Shown piece after piece: positions 12,801 to 24,216 of a stretch of 64,000 bases of DNA. The notes beneath the pieces are model-generated. The model did not search any database. It saw only the letters and a program-made list of their open reading frames with translations, and was not told where the DNA came from. This DNA is from Paramecium tetraurelia (taxonomy: Eukaryota; Ciliophora; Oligohymenophorea; Peniculida; Parameciidae). Position 1 is the first letter of the stretch. The number at the start of each line of letters is the position of its first letter. Position numbers and translations under genes: made by a program. The stretch lies in contig NW_001798989.1 of NCBI RefSeq assembly GCF_000165425.1, positions 434,001 through 498,000 of the forward strand, read 5' to 3'.

Positions 12801-14004
12801 ATGCGAAGATGTCATAGCAAGTTTTGATTCCTAGGTCTTGATTTAATGTGTTAAAGATAAATTATAGTATATTGGTGGAATACAATGTGAAAATACCAAA
12901 TGTAAAATAGGTAGTTCTTGGCTATAAATTAATGGTGACATCATATCAGGATACATAGATACTGAAAATATCTTTATTATTTAAAGACAGGAGATCTTGG
13001 CGTACTCCAAAGATATTCTAGACTTATCCAAAGCTTAAAATTACGGTAAAGTAAGTGTTACAGATTTGGATAATTACTAGTATGGATTAACTATTTAAAA
13101 AATTAAGAAGAATCACTATCACGTATATTGCACTGATCATAATTATGCATTTATTACACTTGAATATAGCATAAAACAGAATCAAATTTAGAGAACCAAC
13201 AAAATTACTTTCAATTTATACGATTTTATCAATGAAAACTTCTATTAACTTAGTGGAACCATTTACTCTTGCATCAAAACAATTAATGTTGTGACTACTG
13301 ATACATCATACAAAGCAGACTTTATTCTATTTGCCACTGTTGGTCCTCATTATGGAGTACACGTTGAGTTTGCTTGTACTGCTGACCAATGCAATTTGCA
13401 ATCAAAGAAGATTGTTTTTGTTTTACAAGGCTATGGATCATTCGAACTCTTGGAGTACATATTCGCAAAAGTTAGAATTGTTAACAATTTCATTTAAATT
13501 TCCTATACAGACTCTGGCAGAGTGAAATTGGTTTAGACAATCTATTAACTACCTAAGGTCTAGGCTACCCATACAGCAGTAATCTTTTTTGCCGCTTTAA
13601 GACCTGCATACTATTATTCAAGAAATTACATTTAAGAGGAATTGTACTCATACGAAAACTAAGTATTATTATATATTTATAATTAGTTGTATTACATTAC
13701 CAATTCAGAGCATATTGACTAATTAGCATTGTATAAGATTAATTCATCTCCACAACTATTGCTTGACGGAAAATTTGATAAATCCTCTGGGTATATTAGA
13801 GTTAAAAACGATTTTTCATTTGATTAAATACCCATAACTATTCAAGGACCTGGTGGTAATGATGATGACGATCACGATAATACTACTACTAGTGGCCATA
13901 CAGGAGTTTGGGTAGCCTTGGGTATATTCGGAGGCTGTCTAATCTTGGGAACAGGATATTACTGTTACAAGAAGAAGAAAACTAAGGTCGACACTTTAAT
14001 TTGA
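9817..14004 (+). CDS. giant type I membrane (surface) protein, about 1370 aa
   Basis: A signal peptide (MIYITLLSCILQSIAKD) leads into more than 1300 residues of beta-type, Asn/Gln/Ser/Tyr-rich extracellular sequence. An Asp/Asn/Thr-rich linker (GPGGNDDDDHDNTTTSGH), one transmembrane helix (VWVALGIFGGCLILGTGYY) and a basic tail (CYKKKKTKVDTLI) close it. Two introns restore frame: 28 nt at 10055-10082 and 32 nt near 11990-12020. No catalytic motif or known domain was recognised. Repeated hydrophobic-aromatic strands would fit beta-propeller or beta-sandwich modules, but that is inference. A close paralogue of the C-terminal 180 residues lies inverted at 63460-64000, so this is a gene family. 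Likely a cell-surface or secretory-pathway receptor or adhesin. Confidence 0.75.
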
Positions 14005-14131
14005 TAAATATTTTAGGTTATTAATAAATTAATTATGAACTCAAATTTATACTCTTTTTCTAAAATTGTGAAAATAACATTAAATTGAAATGGAATTTAA
14101 TAAATTTTAATTTACACATGTATTAAACATA

Positions 14132-14710
14132 TCATTTCTTGGTACTGTTTTTCAATTTTTAATCAATATTTTTGAAATAAGTGTTCTGGATTCTTTGGGA
14201 TAAAGTTCTTTATTTCTTGTTTTCTGGAGATTTGTATCTACTAGTAAGAGGGGCAGCAAATTTCAATGACAGCTTCTTATCAAAGATATCCTGAAAATTC
14301 AAAGGATTTGAAACTCCCAATCTAGTAATATTAGATACTCGAGGATAGTAGAAGGTCTTTCTTTTGATTCCAAGTTGTTAATGTCCAAGGACTGGTTCAG
14401 TTTTAATCCGCTAGCCAAATAGTTGATTATCCAGTCCCTTTTGATCTATATCGTTTTCATTCTTCACTAATAGTTTCTTACGAATATTGCCACCGCATTC
14501 ATGACAATGGCAACTGAGATTCATCGATCTTTCTTCAAATAAGACTTATTTTAATTGCTGAAACGAATGACTCGGCTTTAGAGTTTTATAGGTTTTCGAT
14601 AAACAATAGACTTTGTATTTGCTCTCTTGTTTGTATGTTCTTTTCCTATACTTTGGCTTGCAAAAGACTTCGAGATTCTGCTGGGAGGATTTATTATCAA
14701 ATATATTCAT
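14132..14710 (-). CDS. basic protein with a CxCxxC motif, unrecognised
   Basis: About 190 residues reading from MNIFDNKSSQQNLEVF to TGA at 14132, Lys/Arg rich. In the middle is SCHCHECGGNIRKK, a possible small metal site. The C-terminal part (FAAPLTSRYKSPENKKQR) recurs in a relic at 63.25-63.36 kb. The chosen ATG overlaps the stop of the ORC1/CDC6-like gene by 4 bases (ATGA), which is odd for this genome. A later Met (MNLSCHC) or an unseen intron could be the true arrangement. The 3' end converges with the giant surface protein, leaving 127 bp. Confidence 0.6.
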
Positions 14711-15912
14711 AATTATTGTAAAATGTTTTTAAATGCATCTAGATCAGATAATTAATATTTCAATTCCTCTGCTGTAAATTTACATAGAATCTTTTTTACT
14801 GTGATTTTAAAGCCCATTTTTTATTGTTTCGCCTCCTTTGTAGTAAGTAGGTTATAATCTTTTAATAAATTAATTTCCTCCTCTACATCCACACTCAAGG
14901 GCAAACTCAGTTTATACTTAATTTCGTTAACCTTTCTTATGAGATCGGGTAAATCTATTTCAAGTTGAATAGAGTCCTTTTTTAATAAGGCAATGATCCC
15001 TAATAGTATTAATTACTAATGTAAAGTCAGAGTGGTGACAACACCCTTCATTTTGTTATCAAACACACTCATTCCTATTTCTTAGTTGACAGCATCTGTT
15101 GTAAATTCTTCTTTGTCTCTTAAGGTCCTTTTCACAATGTCTATTATATTTCTCATGTCTCCTCCCTTGTCATTATAGGCTCTGGTTGTTAGTATTTTGA
15201 TGGCTTTTTCATCGTATTTTCTATATAGATACACATATTTACTATATTTCTATTTATTTTAGGATGTCTAAAACCAGTTCTTGTAACTATTGGATGGTGT
15301 AAGGCTTCAAAATTAAATTTTTAAATTAAGGGAGCTAAAATTTATATCTCACTGATTAGGTTTAAAGGAACTCTATGTCATTACTAATGCCAATAATGAT
15401 GGCATGTTTGGACAGGGAAAATAAATCAAAGGCTTCTTTTTCACTCACTTTAAATAAATTGTCAAACTCATCAATTGTGATGATCCTATTGTTTATTAAA
15501 TATAATACGTATTCAACTCTTTGAGTCTATCCATAATGACTTTGCGTGTTTATTATTTGGCAGTGGAGCTTTTAACATTCAATTGCTTTTTACAAATGTT
15601 TAAAAACTCTGTATAATTTTTACATTGCATAGCATTTATATAGATAGTAGTGTAGTTATTCTGCCATTGCTTGAGACATTTAGTTAGGAGCATAGTTTTG
15701 CCGCATCCAGGTTGACCAGTAATCATCAGAAACTTTTATTCGTCATGAGAAGCGATAAACTATTGGATCTCAAATTCCTCCAGCTCTCTGAATTTCATTT
15801 TTTTAATGAGTTCAGACACATTGCTTTGAGTGTTTTCTAAATCTTCATAAGCGTTGGGCTGTTTCTTGTTATTTTATAAATCATCTTGAGGTATTTGTCT
15901 TTTCTTTTTCAT
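14707..15912 (-). CDS. ORC1/CDC6-like AAA+ ATPase
   Basis: Initiator-type AAA+ ATPase, probably in replication licensing. The start MKKKRQIPQDDLQNNKK is followed by a Walker A motif (MITGQPGCGKTMLL) near residue 65, a Walker B motif (IITIDEFDNLFKV), a sensor-1-like segment (AIIIGISNDIEFL), and GGDMRNIIDIVKR, which fits the sensor-2 region of ORC1/CDC6. The last 130 residues could be a winged helix (GVVTTLTLHQQLILLGIIAL). There is no BAH domain or long disordered N-terminus, so it is closer to CDC6 or an archaeal Orc1 in size (about 390 aa). A 22-nt intron near 15225 is used, and a gap-like region around 15530 may hide another. Which of ORC1 or CDC6 it is cannot be settled by eye. Confidence 0.7.
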
Positions 15913-15970
15913 TAATTTATATATTATGGCGCTTAAATTAGCGTACCATTTCGATATATAATATAAATTA

Positions 15971-16874
15971 TCAAGTTTCTTTTTTCTTTTGACTTTTTTA
16001 TCTGGCCATTAATCTATCCTAGATAGACTTTGATTGATTTTGCAATTGTGATTCCACCACATTCTATTTGACTTGATGTTCCTCTTTCAGCAACAATTTC
16101 GGAATGGGTGTTTCATTATTCTCATTTCTGAATTCTATTTTTGGTGATCTCTTCTTAGTAGATGATTCATCTATTTTTTATGCTTATTTGGTATCATTAA
16201 ATTAAGATTATGGAGATTCGTGATTCTTCATGATGATATCTGGATTCTCTTTATTCTTTTTGCCTTCTTCTATCAAATTTTGAAGTTGAATGACAAGTTT
16301 CTTATTGTCGATTTCTTTATACTGATCTTCGTTCTTCGGAGTAGCATACTCAGTGGGCTTATCAATCCTATCGTTAAAATCCTCGAAATCCTTGAAGTAA
16401 CTAACTTCACTACTCATTATTTAAGTAGGTTATTGACTATTGATTATTATTCATAGTTTACATTTTCCTTTCCGAAGATTATAACGATCTAGGTTCTCTT
16501 TAAGTAAACTTGTCAGCCTGTTAAACTATATTCTTAATTTTGTCTAAGAAATAATATTTAATGGGATCCATAAGAGTATCATATTATTGAACACATTCCT
16601 AATACATTCCAACCAATTAATCCACCATATTTATTTGTTTGATTGGAGACAAATTGAATTTGCTCTCCATCGTAGACATAGTTAAAAAAAATTGTTTCGT
16701 TAAATTTATTTTCTTTTATTGTCCTAATTGCACCTCTTTGTTGTTCTGTTTGTACAGAAACTCTGGTGTCATGAATTGTTCATCTACATAAAAGGCTCCT
16801 TTTGAACCAGATTTGTTCTCCTCTTCCCCTTTCTTCCCTTGAATACTCTCGAATGCCTATTTAAATATTCTCAT
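15971..16874 (-). CDS. charged, mostly disordered protein, unrecognised
   Basis: Two overlapping frames (MRIFKQAFESIQGKKGEEE... and MSSEVSYFKDFEDFNDR...) join into one product of about 290 residues when a 25-nt GT-AG intron near 16430-16455 is removed. The sequence then runs RSLQSSERKI to QQPTQIMSSEVSY without a stop. The first half has some helix (MVDQLVGMYQECVQQYDTLM); the second is Lys/Glu/Asn/Ser rich and ends RLMARQKSQKKKET. No domain was recognised. The gene is packed between the sulfurtransferase (26 bp) and the AAA+ ATPase (58 bp). Confidence 0.6.
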
Positions 16875-16899
16875 TAAATTTATTAAATATATTATAAAT

Positions 16900-17856
16900 T
16901 CACTTCTTTCTTATCTCCACATCCTTGGTAGCAGCATACTCACTCCAACTTCCATCGTACAATGAGATATTCTTCAACCCTATCCTTTCCAATGCAACAT
17001 AAATCACTGAAGCTGTAACACCCGATCCACACGAACACACTATGTTTCTATTCACATCAACATTGAGACTATTGAGAATCTCTTTGATTTCCTCAGGCTA
17101 ACACTTTAATCAAATATGATACTGTCTTCATCAATCCTGTTTTTTAATCAATTAATTGACTGAAAGGTAACGAAGTTGAATAAGGCATATGACCACTCGA
17201 CAATCCTGGTCTGGGTTCAGGCACCTCTCCATTAAATCTAGGAGCAGGTCTAGCATCCAAAACTTGATCTCCTCTCTTCCCTTTATTTTGATTCTCTATA
17301 TTTTTTAATATGAAATCCAACTCTCTCAACATATGAACTTAAGGAGTGGCTTTATACTTGGCTTCCTTTATCAAGGGTGGAGCATCAGAAACTGCACAAT
17401 TCTCTCGAACCCAAGCAGGAAATCCGCCATCTAAGACTGCTATATCTTTGTGTCCAAAGTATCTGAATTACCAATATGCTCTTGCAGCCGAAAAGATATT
17501 CATTCCATCATAAACTACTATCTGATCTTTATTACTAATTCCCATGTCAGATACAGACCTTTCTTAGTTGTATCATATACCTTTCAAAATCTTCTGTTTT
17601 TGGAAGCATGTGAGGTAAACTAGTTTCTTAGAGGCTGTTTGCATCGATATCAAAACGGATTGCTCCAGGAATGTGTGATTTTTTGTATTCTAACTCTGCA
17701 TTGCGATTCATTTGAGGAAGGTACCATGAACAATCTATTTTCAGCCTTTGCTTTACCTAAGACTTTGACTTTATTGAGATTTTATTTCAAATATTGCACT
17801 GAGACTAAAGGTGAAGGGAAAGTCGAAAAGGCATATCTTGCAGATCTGACAAACAT
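16900..17856 (-). CDS. 3-mercaptopyruvate sulfurtransferase (tandem rhodanese)
   Basis: Transfers sulfur from 3-mercaptopyruvate to a thiophilic acceptor (H2S and persulfide metabolism). The first, non-catalytic rhodanese domain reads VKVLDCSWYLPQMNRNAE, KSHIPGAIRFDID and LPHMLPKTEDFE. The second has VLDARPAPRFNG and the active loop CSCGSGVTAS, where CGSGVTA is the MST signature (thiosulfate sulfurtransferases have CRKGVTA). The start MFVRSARYAFSTF looks like a mitochondrial presequence. Three introns (22 nt near 17750, 22 nt near 17570, 25 nt near 17115) each restore a textbook family segment, which supports the splice model strongly. The stop is TGA at 16900. Confidence 0.9.
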
Positions 17857-17943
17857 TATATATTATGATAATATGTAATTTTTACAATTTCTAATTTTGA
17901 TTTTTATATTGAAATATTCTATATTCAAATCAAATATGAATAA

Positions 17944-20250
17944 ATGTAATTATCAGAAAACTTGATTGCTAGAGTATTTGTGATTATTTTATGCCTTTTG
18001 TCAATGACAGGCTGTTCTCTAATTTTGTGGACATTCTTCAGAACACCCAGATTAAACAAAAACCCAGGGAGTATTATTTAAAGAATGACCATAGCTTAGA
18101 TTGTATTGAACAGTATTTTATTAGATTATTACTTTTCTGATGCTGTTTGCACAATTTTATATTAGTTTTGATGATCATCCGACTGGAGGTGCCTTTGTAA
18201 TATCCTAATAATTTTGCTCATTCCTAGGCTTCATTGAGATATTTTTTTCCTCCTAATACTCCCTCTATAACATCTATTTCCCCATAAATCTATACTGCTC
18301 ACTCAAAACACAGGACTATAACTTTAATAAGTACTTTAAGTTCATGGAGATTTCCTCATTAATATTCTCATTTCTATTCACTTTGACTATGTTCTTTGTT
18401 TAGGATGTCAAAATAAAGTATCAATAAGATATAATTAGTGTTGTCGGTGTTTGCGGTCTAATGATGGTTAATTTTTCCACCTCTTTCAGTGCTATCTTGG
18501 TAATCATAACATTAAGCATTTTAATATTGCTTGTTTTCATAATCAACGAAAAATCATCATTCAAAACCACTCTTTATAATAAGGATTCAGAAAAATTCCA
18601 TTAGAAATATCATAAAGAGTTCATTATAGTTAATACACTCTACACATCAGTATTTCTAGGCACTTATATGATTCCCTCATGTCTGATATTTTGGGGTTAA
18701 TTAATTTTTAATGATGATACTCACTTCTATTCTTTTCCAATCATCTACCCCTTGGGAGGTATACTACTTTTCTTCATAAGAATAAATGATCCGATTGTCA
18801 AAAAGTACATCTATACTATGATTATGGGAAAGAAAAAGAAAAATCAAAATTGTAAATTAAAGGATAAGCTATTACAAAAGGAAGATGTAACAAAAAGCAT
18901 ATTATAATATAGTACAATGGTATAGAATAGATGAGTATGGATTCTGGACTAGAAATTAGTGTGTGCAATAACAAGAAGCTCAGATACACAGTAAGAGCTG
19001 TGCCTAATGACAAATAAGTATAACCAGACATCACGGTCTCCTCAGTTTTCGGAAGCCAAATCAAACTGATTAAGAATAACTAAGAATTATTCATTGTATT
19101 ACTTTCCATTAAAAATGCTATTAATCATTGTATTGAAGAGAAGTAAGCGTTACTGAAATCTTTAAAGCCATTTAACTTTACTCATATCACAAAATACTCG
19201 CTATATTTGCAAGATGACTTTAAAGATTTGGATTAGAAATACAAAAATTATAATGTATTATTATTTGATTATCTATAGAATCTCTGTTTAAAGGATTATG
19301 TCAATAACATTTGCTATAAGAGAGTTATAAACTGTTACAGTTATGCAAGCAAGACTCTGATCCACCTCTTTAGCTAAGTGTTAAATATTGATTTAAATCA
19401 ACTCAAATCTAGTTTAAGAATCGAATAGAATACAAAAAAAATAGTCAATTCCAAATTACCTTAGTCTTATGGACCCATTTTCTTAACTTATGACAATTAC
19501 TTTTCTATTGAAATCATTTCTAAATAACACAAACTCCTTTTAACAAAAGGGGGAGGATTGATGAATATTTGTAAACGCTATCAAACCGAATATAGTAGGC
19601 AAAAAAATGGCAATACTTTGTTGCCTGCGATATTGGGATTGTATACAATCTAAATTGACGAAGATAGATATATTAACATCGTATTAAAGTTAAATTAAAT
19701 AAAAATAAACTATCCCTTATAAGTTAATCATTTCAATATTCAAGTGGAATAAGATTAATTAATTCAACAGGACGTATTTGGCTGGATATAATTAAGTTTA
19801 GAAAAAGGATAATTTAAATTATTCATTGCTGAAAAGCTATTTGATGATAAATTCCAAATCAAAATTGAAGATAATGACTTTAAGCTATCTCAAAATGCTG
19901 CCAAAGATTTAGTAAGTATTCTCAGCAAGGATATTGAAGAGTTTTGTTTTTGTAGAAATGTTACTATTTCTTTGGTTTACTTCAAATTACCCACCAATAG
20001 ACTAGATTCTATGTGTAAACATGAGAACTCATTGTCCTATCATTATTAAATTTATAAGAATAGTCAGTAAATTACTCCATTACAGATGAATGAATATTTT
20101 AAAGATTTGGGATAATTTGAATTAGATAGTAAAATAGGGTTTGTTAGAATTTATTTTGATAACTTTTGGTAGGAATGGGAATATATCAATGAGAATGAAA
20201 GATGCTTGTATTTTGATAAACTAGTGGAATAGTTGTCAGAAGTAATTTGA
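17944..20250 (+). CDS. GPCR-PIPK: seven-TM receptor fused to a PIP-kinase-like domain
   Basis: The start MQLSENLIARVFVIILCLLS gives TM1. The rest of a cAMP-receptor-like 7TM bundle follows, including RTPRLNKNPGSIIQRMTIAQ after TM1 and the loop FDDHPTGGAFVISQQF. The receptor part ends near residue 290 with a Lys-rich tail. The C-terminal 420 residues resemble a phosphatidylinositol-phosphate kinase: SYGPIFLTYDNYFSIEIIS corresponds to the SGSFFYFT...KFIIKT strand pair, and GNTLLPAILGLYTIQ to NTLL.R..GLH. The lysine of the IIK motif is Glu here, and no DLKGS or MDYSLL motif was seen, so catalysis is doubtful. Introns of 21 nt (near 18153) and 26 nt (near 18890) are needed. The fusion is known in Dictyostelium (RpkA), oomycetes and ciliates. 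Confidence 0.8.
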
Positions 20251-20293
20251 TTTCTTTTTGATAACAATAAATTAAAAATTAATACAAATTTAC

Positions 20294-22598
20294 TCAATTC
20301 GCTAATTCCATTGATTGTCTTCTTGTAAAGATCTCCACCTTCTTATTTTTATTATCACCTTAATCTTTAAATTCTTTTTTCCTTGACTTTTTCTTTTTAT
20401 CGCTATCAACTATATCCTTATTATTTAATATTTACTTCTTTCTATTTAAATCTCTTAGAAAATCTCAAATATTCTTATGTAAGGGAATATCTATGTATTA
20501 TTGGAATAAGAGAATAATCTCAAAAATAAGAAATCATATTAATCATGAGTTAAATCGATACCCATATATTCAAAAGTTTCAACTATTTGCTTTCTTTCTA
20601 ATAACCCTTCATACTTACTTGTTAATTAATCAAAATATTATTTCAAGCTATTTTTATACTTACTAATAACCTAATGATCAATTTCAAAAATATACTTGTG
20701 TTATCTCCTTTGTTTTTTATATTTCAATTTCAATTGTTAAAATTTCGTAATTGCCAATTAATTTTTACAATATACTTCTTACAATAGTAGTAGATTAATT
20801 CAACTAATCGTTATAAACTACGAATTCCTAAGAATTATCCTCTGTAAGATATCTGGCTACCAATAAAGCTGAATCTTCATCAATTAATAAGAAAGGTTCC
20901 TTCTGCATTCTTTCTGATATCTCCTTTAATTTTATTTCTCCAGTCTTCTTGTTTTTATTGTCAAATAAATATTTCTCAATTGCATCTGCCAAAGTTATTT
21001 TTTTAGTTCTCAATCTATAATTTAATTCAAATCCTAAATGATCTACATCATCTTTTTTGATAACCTTAAATTTTTATTACTGTTAATTTTTATCTTAATT
21101 GATACTGTCCGGAGTATTATTTTAATTTAATGGTCTCTAAGTCTTTAAATTAACAGTTGCTGCTGTTTGAGCTTACTTCTATTATATAGATGGAGCTGTC
21201 TCTTTTAACTTAGATTAAGCATTTATTAATAGCAAGTGTTTATACTTTTCATCTAGTTCCTCATATGCAATTTTAAGCTTTTTCAATTCATCCTATAATT
21301 GATCCTTGATTTTAGCTTCAATTGAAGATTTCTCATTTAATTTTTATTTCAACTCAGTTGTTGTTTTATCTAAATATTCTATATCTCTTGTTTTCTATTA
21401 CAACTCTTTTCTTAATTCTTATTCAACTTTTATCAATCCTATTATTCTTAATTGATTATTGTCCAATTTATTCGCTTTTGAGATTAGATTTTAATTTATA
21501 TCTTTATATGAATTTAATTCCTGCTAAAGTCCATCAATGTAAGTTGATTTATCTTTGAGAGTTTATTGAAGATCATCAATCACTTAGTTTTATTTGTTTA
21601 GAAGTTTTTAATTAGTTTCCATATGATTTTGGAGTTTAAACTTCTCTTCCTATTCAATTGTGATTTGGCCTTAATAAAATGAGTTTTCTTGTTTTAAGGA
21701 ATTTATGATTTGCATTTAAAGGTAGAATTTGTGCTCAAATTAATTAAAATCATGAGTCATTTAAATGATCTATTCATTTCTTTAAGACTATTCTAACAGA
21801 GTCTTCAATCTGAGGGTTTCTTCTTAAAATACATTAATTTCTTTTTCCAATTCTTAAATTTTAGTATATTTGATATCGTGCTTCAAATTTGATATTTCTT
21901 CATTCTATTATTTTATCAAAGTTCTTAACTCCTTGATTTGTTTCTTTAAAGTTATTGTCAATAAATTCTAAATGAAATAATTTTAAGATTAATACTTCAC
22001 TTATACCCAATTTAGTCATCAAAGCTAAATCCTACTTATCAGCAACGTATTTCTGCTGCAAATACCCACCCACATTTTGCACAACAGTTTACATTCGCTC
22101 TGTATTTTTATTCAAAAATCTCATTTTTGCTTTAAGATCATAGTTTTCTGAAGTTAACTTGTTTATCATATCTTTCAAATAAACAGTTTCTGCGTATAAG
22201 TCATCCTAGTCTAAAAAAATAAAGTAATTACTTTATCCTTGGTCATGTTAACAGGTATTTTCTTAGTTAAGTCTTGCACAACAGGTGAATTTCTAAATGA
22301 TTAGTTTGAAATAAGTACTTTAAAATTTCTGTATGAGTGGATCTACTTTATGTGACAGAACTATCATTGATGACATTTGTTTTTCTAGTAGATAGTGTTC
22401 TAAACTTATTAGGGGATGGTTTCAATACAAATTTGTCTAAATCATTTTATTCACCTGCTCCAAGAATAACCACCTTTAAACCCTTTGGAGACACCTTATC
22501 AAGTTTTTTAGTATCATAGATGATGCCTGATTAAGGCCTACTTCTTATTTGACTGAAAGTCTTAGACGCAATCCTTTTGTTATTTTATTTCTTTACAT
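20294..22598 (-). CDS. long coiled-coil protein with a globular C-terminus
   Basis: About 730 residues. A Ser/Lys-rich head (TFSQIRSRPQSGIIYDTKKL) is followed by more than 350 residues of Gln/Glu/Lys/Leu coiled coil. The C-terminal 200 residues look globular (DDVDHLGFELNYRLRTKKIT, ADAIEKYLFDNKNKKTGEI, EPFLLIDEDSALLVARYL), with a helix-loop-helix feel but no canonical EF loop, and then a Lys-rich tail. At least five introns of 23-26 nt are required. The start is unusual: the only ATG in position is interrupted after AT by a potential 23-nt intron, so the initiator may be a split codon. Structural role at basal body or cortex is a guess from composition only. Confidence 0.65.
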
Positions 22599-23086
22599 TT
22601 ATAAAGTTTTCGGAAGTAATATGTTTTATAAATAAAATTCAATTCTAATGACAGAAATATATTTTGGCTTAAAATAAATAAAATTTTTATTTTATTAGCC
22701 TATTTCTCACTTTTTTAAGAAGGCCTACATTAAATTTTATTTGTTTCTTATATTTAATAGTTGCAATTTACTATTTTAATATTAAAATACTGCTCTTCTT
22801 TCATCATTAAAGTAATTTAAAAATTAATAATCCCATATAACTTGAATGAAATTTATGCTTGTAATTGGAACATAGAAAAATTTCTATAGACATCATCTTA
22901 ATTTTACCTCCTGACTTTTATTTATAAGTTTGGATAATAATGTTTTCACTAAGAATTCACCTTTTCCACTAACTTTACATTTTTTAATTATAAATACTAA
23001 CTGTAATCATATTTTAAGTTTATTTGGATTAGCAATTATTAAAAATTAGTTTATTTGGTTTTTAATCGTAATAAAGACAGAATTCT
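22599..23086. other. intergenic, nothing recognised
   Basis: About 490 bp of A/T-rich sequence between divergent gene starts. It should hold both promoters, but no motif stands out. A short self-complementary AT stretch occurs near 22670-22695. Confidence 0.5.
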
Positions 23087-24216
23087 ATGAACCTTGAATC
23101 AGAAACAGTTTTGAACTGATTAGCAAAAGAAGAATCCTATTTTTTAATTAATTTCGCATAAGCAGAATATAAGTATCCAATTTATAAGATGAGAAAATAT
23201 AAAGAATTTTTAATATTTTATTAATTCATTGTAAGTATATAGAAATGCTGTTATAATTTATTGGAGATGATGAAAGAAAAGGGATTGATGAAATGCATAG
23301 AAATTATGAAAGAAATAAATCAAAATTAAAATTCAAGGGAAAATGGGACTCTATAAATTTTGAGTTTTTTCACTCAAAGAATTAAATTGATATCAGTAAT
23401 ATTAATTTTTCAAAATCTTCCAATAAATTAGAATCCATCTTTAAACCTGAAAGTTAGTTGNNNNNNNNNNNNNNNNNNNNNNNNNNNNNNNNNNNNNNNN
23501 NNNNNNNNNNNNNNNNNNNNNNNNNNNNNNNNNNNNNNNNNNNNNNNNNNNNNNNNNNNNNNNNNNNNNNNNNNNNNNNNNNNNNNNNNNNNNNNNNNNN
23601 NNNNNNNNNNTTAAAAGTTAAAATCCATTAGAATCACTAAAAGTTATGGGTTTAATTATATTAAATATATCTAAGAAAACGAAGTATTTAAGTATGTTTA
23701 TAAAATATATTTTAGGTGCTATTTTTATTTTAAATGATAGGAAATTATATGAAGCTAGTTATAAGTAGTTCAAGGTTAGAATAGTTAATGAAATTCAAAG
23801 GGAAACATGACATAAGTTGTTAAGGTATTGAATAATGTTGATAGAGAAAGTTCAAATAGTTGATTTTATATACAAGACAGCAATTCCCATTATTAAATGG
23901 GGAACAATTAAATTGTGATGTGGATATAATGAAGCAGGCCTAATTAGTGGATGATGTCAGCTCCGATTATTCAGCATTTCTAAATACTTCCTATAATCTG
24001 CTGTACTAATTATACTCCTCAGAGATTTAGTACAGTAATGAAAATACAATAACACTTGAGTTATAAGAAGATTTAAAAATCAACATTATTTAAAACAAAA
24101 ATCAAATACTAATAGCATACTCTTTGAACAAAATCTTTAAAAAATTTACTTTACTATTTTTTATTTATTTTAATGAAAAAGTAAAAATAAATAAATTAAT
24201 AATTATTGGAAATTGA
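23087..24216 (+). CDS. unrecognised protein, interrupted by assembly gap
   Basis: Several coding-looking segments line up on the plus strand: KIQRIFNILLIHCKYIEMLL, GDDERKGIDEMHRNYERNK and SSNKLESIFKPESQL before the gap, then GLIILNISKKTKYLSAIFIL, QQFPLLNGEQLNCDVDIMK and AQLVDDVSSDYSAFLNTSYN after it. They join through several 20-26 nt introns, ending at TGA 24214-24216. The start MNLESET at 23087 is tentative, because one join would need an implausibly short intron. The 150 N hide roughly 50 codons. No family recognised; composition is that of a cytosolic helical protein. Confidence 0.5.
23461..23610. other. assembly gap (150 N)
   Basis: A run of exactly 150 undetermined bases inside a coding region; true length unknown. 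Confidence 0.99.

Noticed and set aside
9817-14004. Impression that the giant surface gene is a frameshifted pseudogene
   Set aside because: Both frame changes disappear when 28-nt and 32-nt GT-AG introns are removed; the whole frame is then open to the tail.
16400-16420. Apparent overlap of two small minus-strand genes near 16410
   Set aside because: A 25-nt intron in the first frame leads directly into the second, so they form one gene.
23087-24216. Impression of a pseudogene around the N gap
   Set aside because: Most frame changes are solved by short introns with proper ends; only the start region remains unclear, which could be due to the gap.
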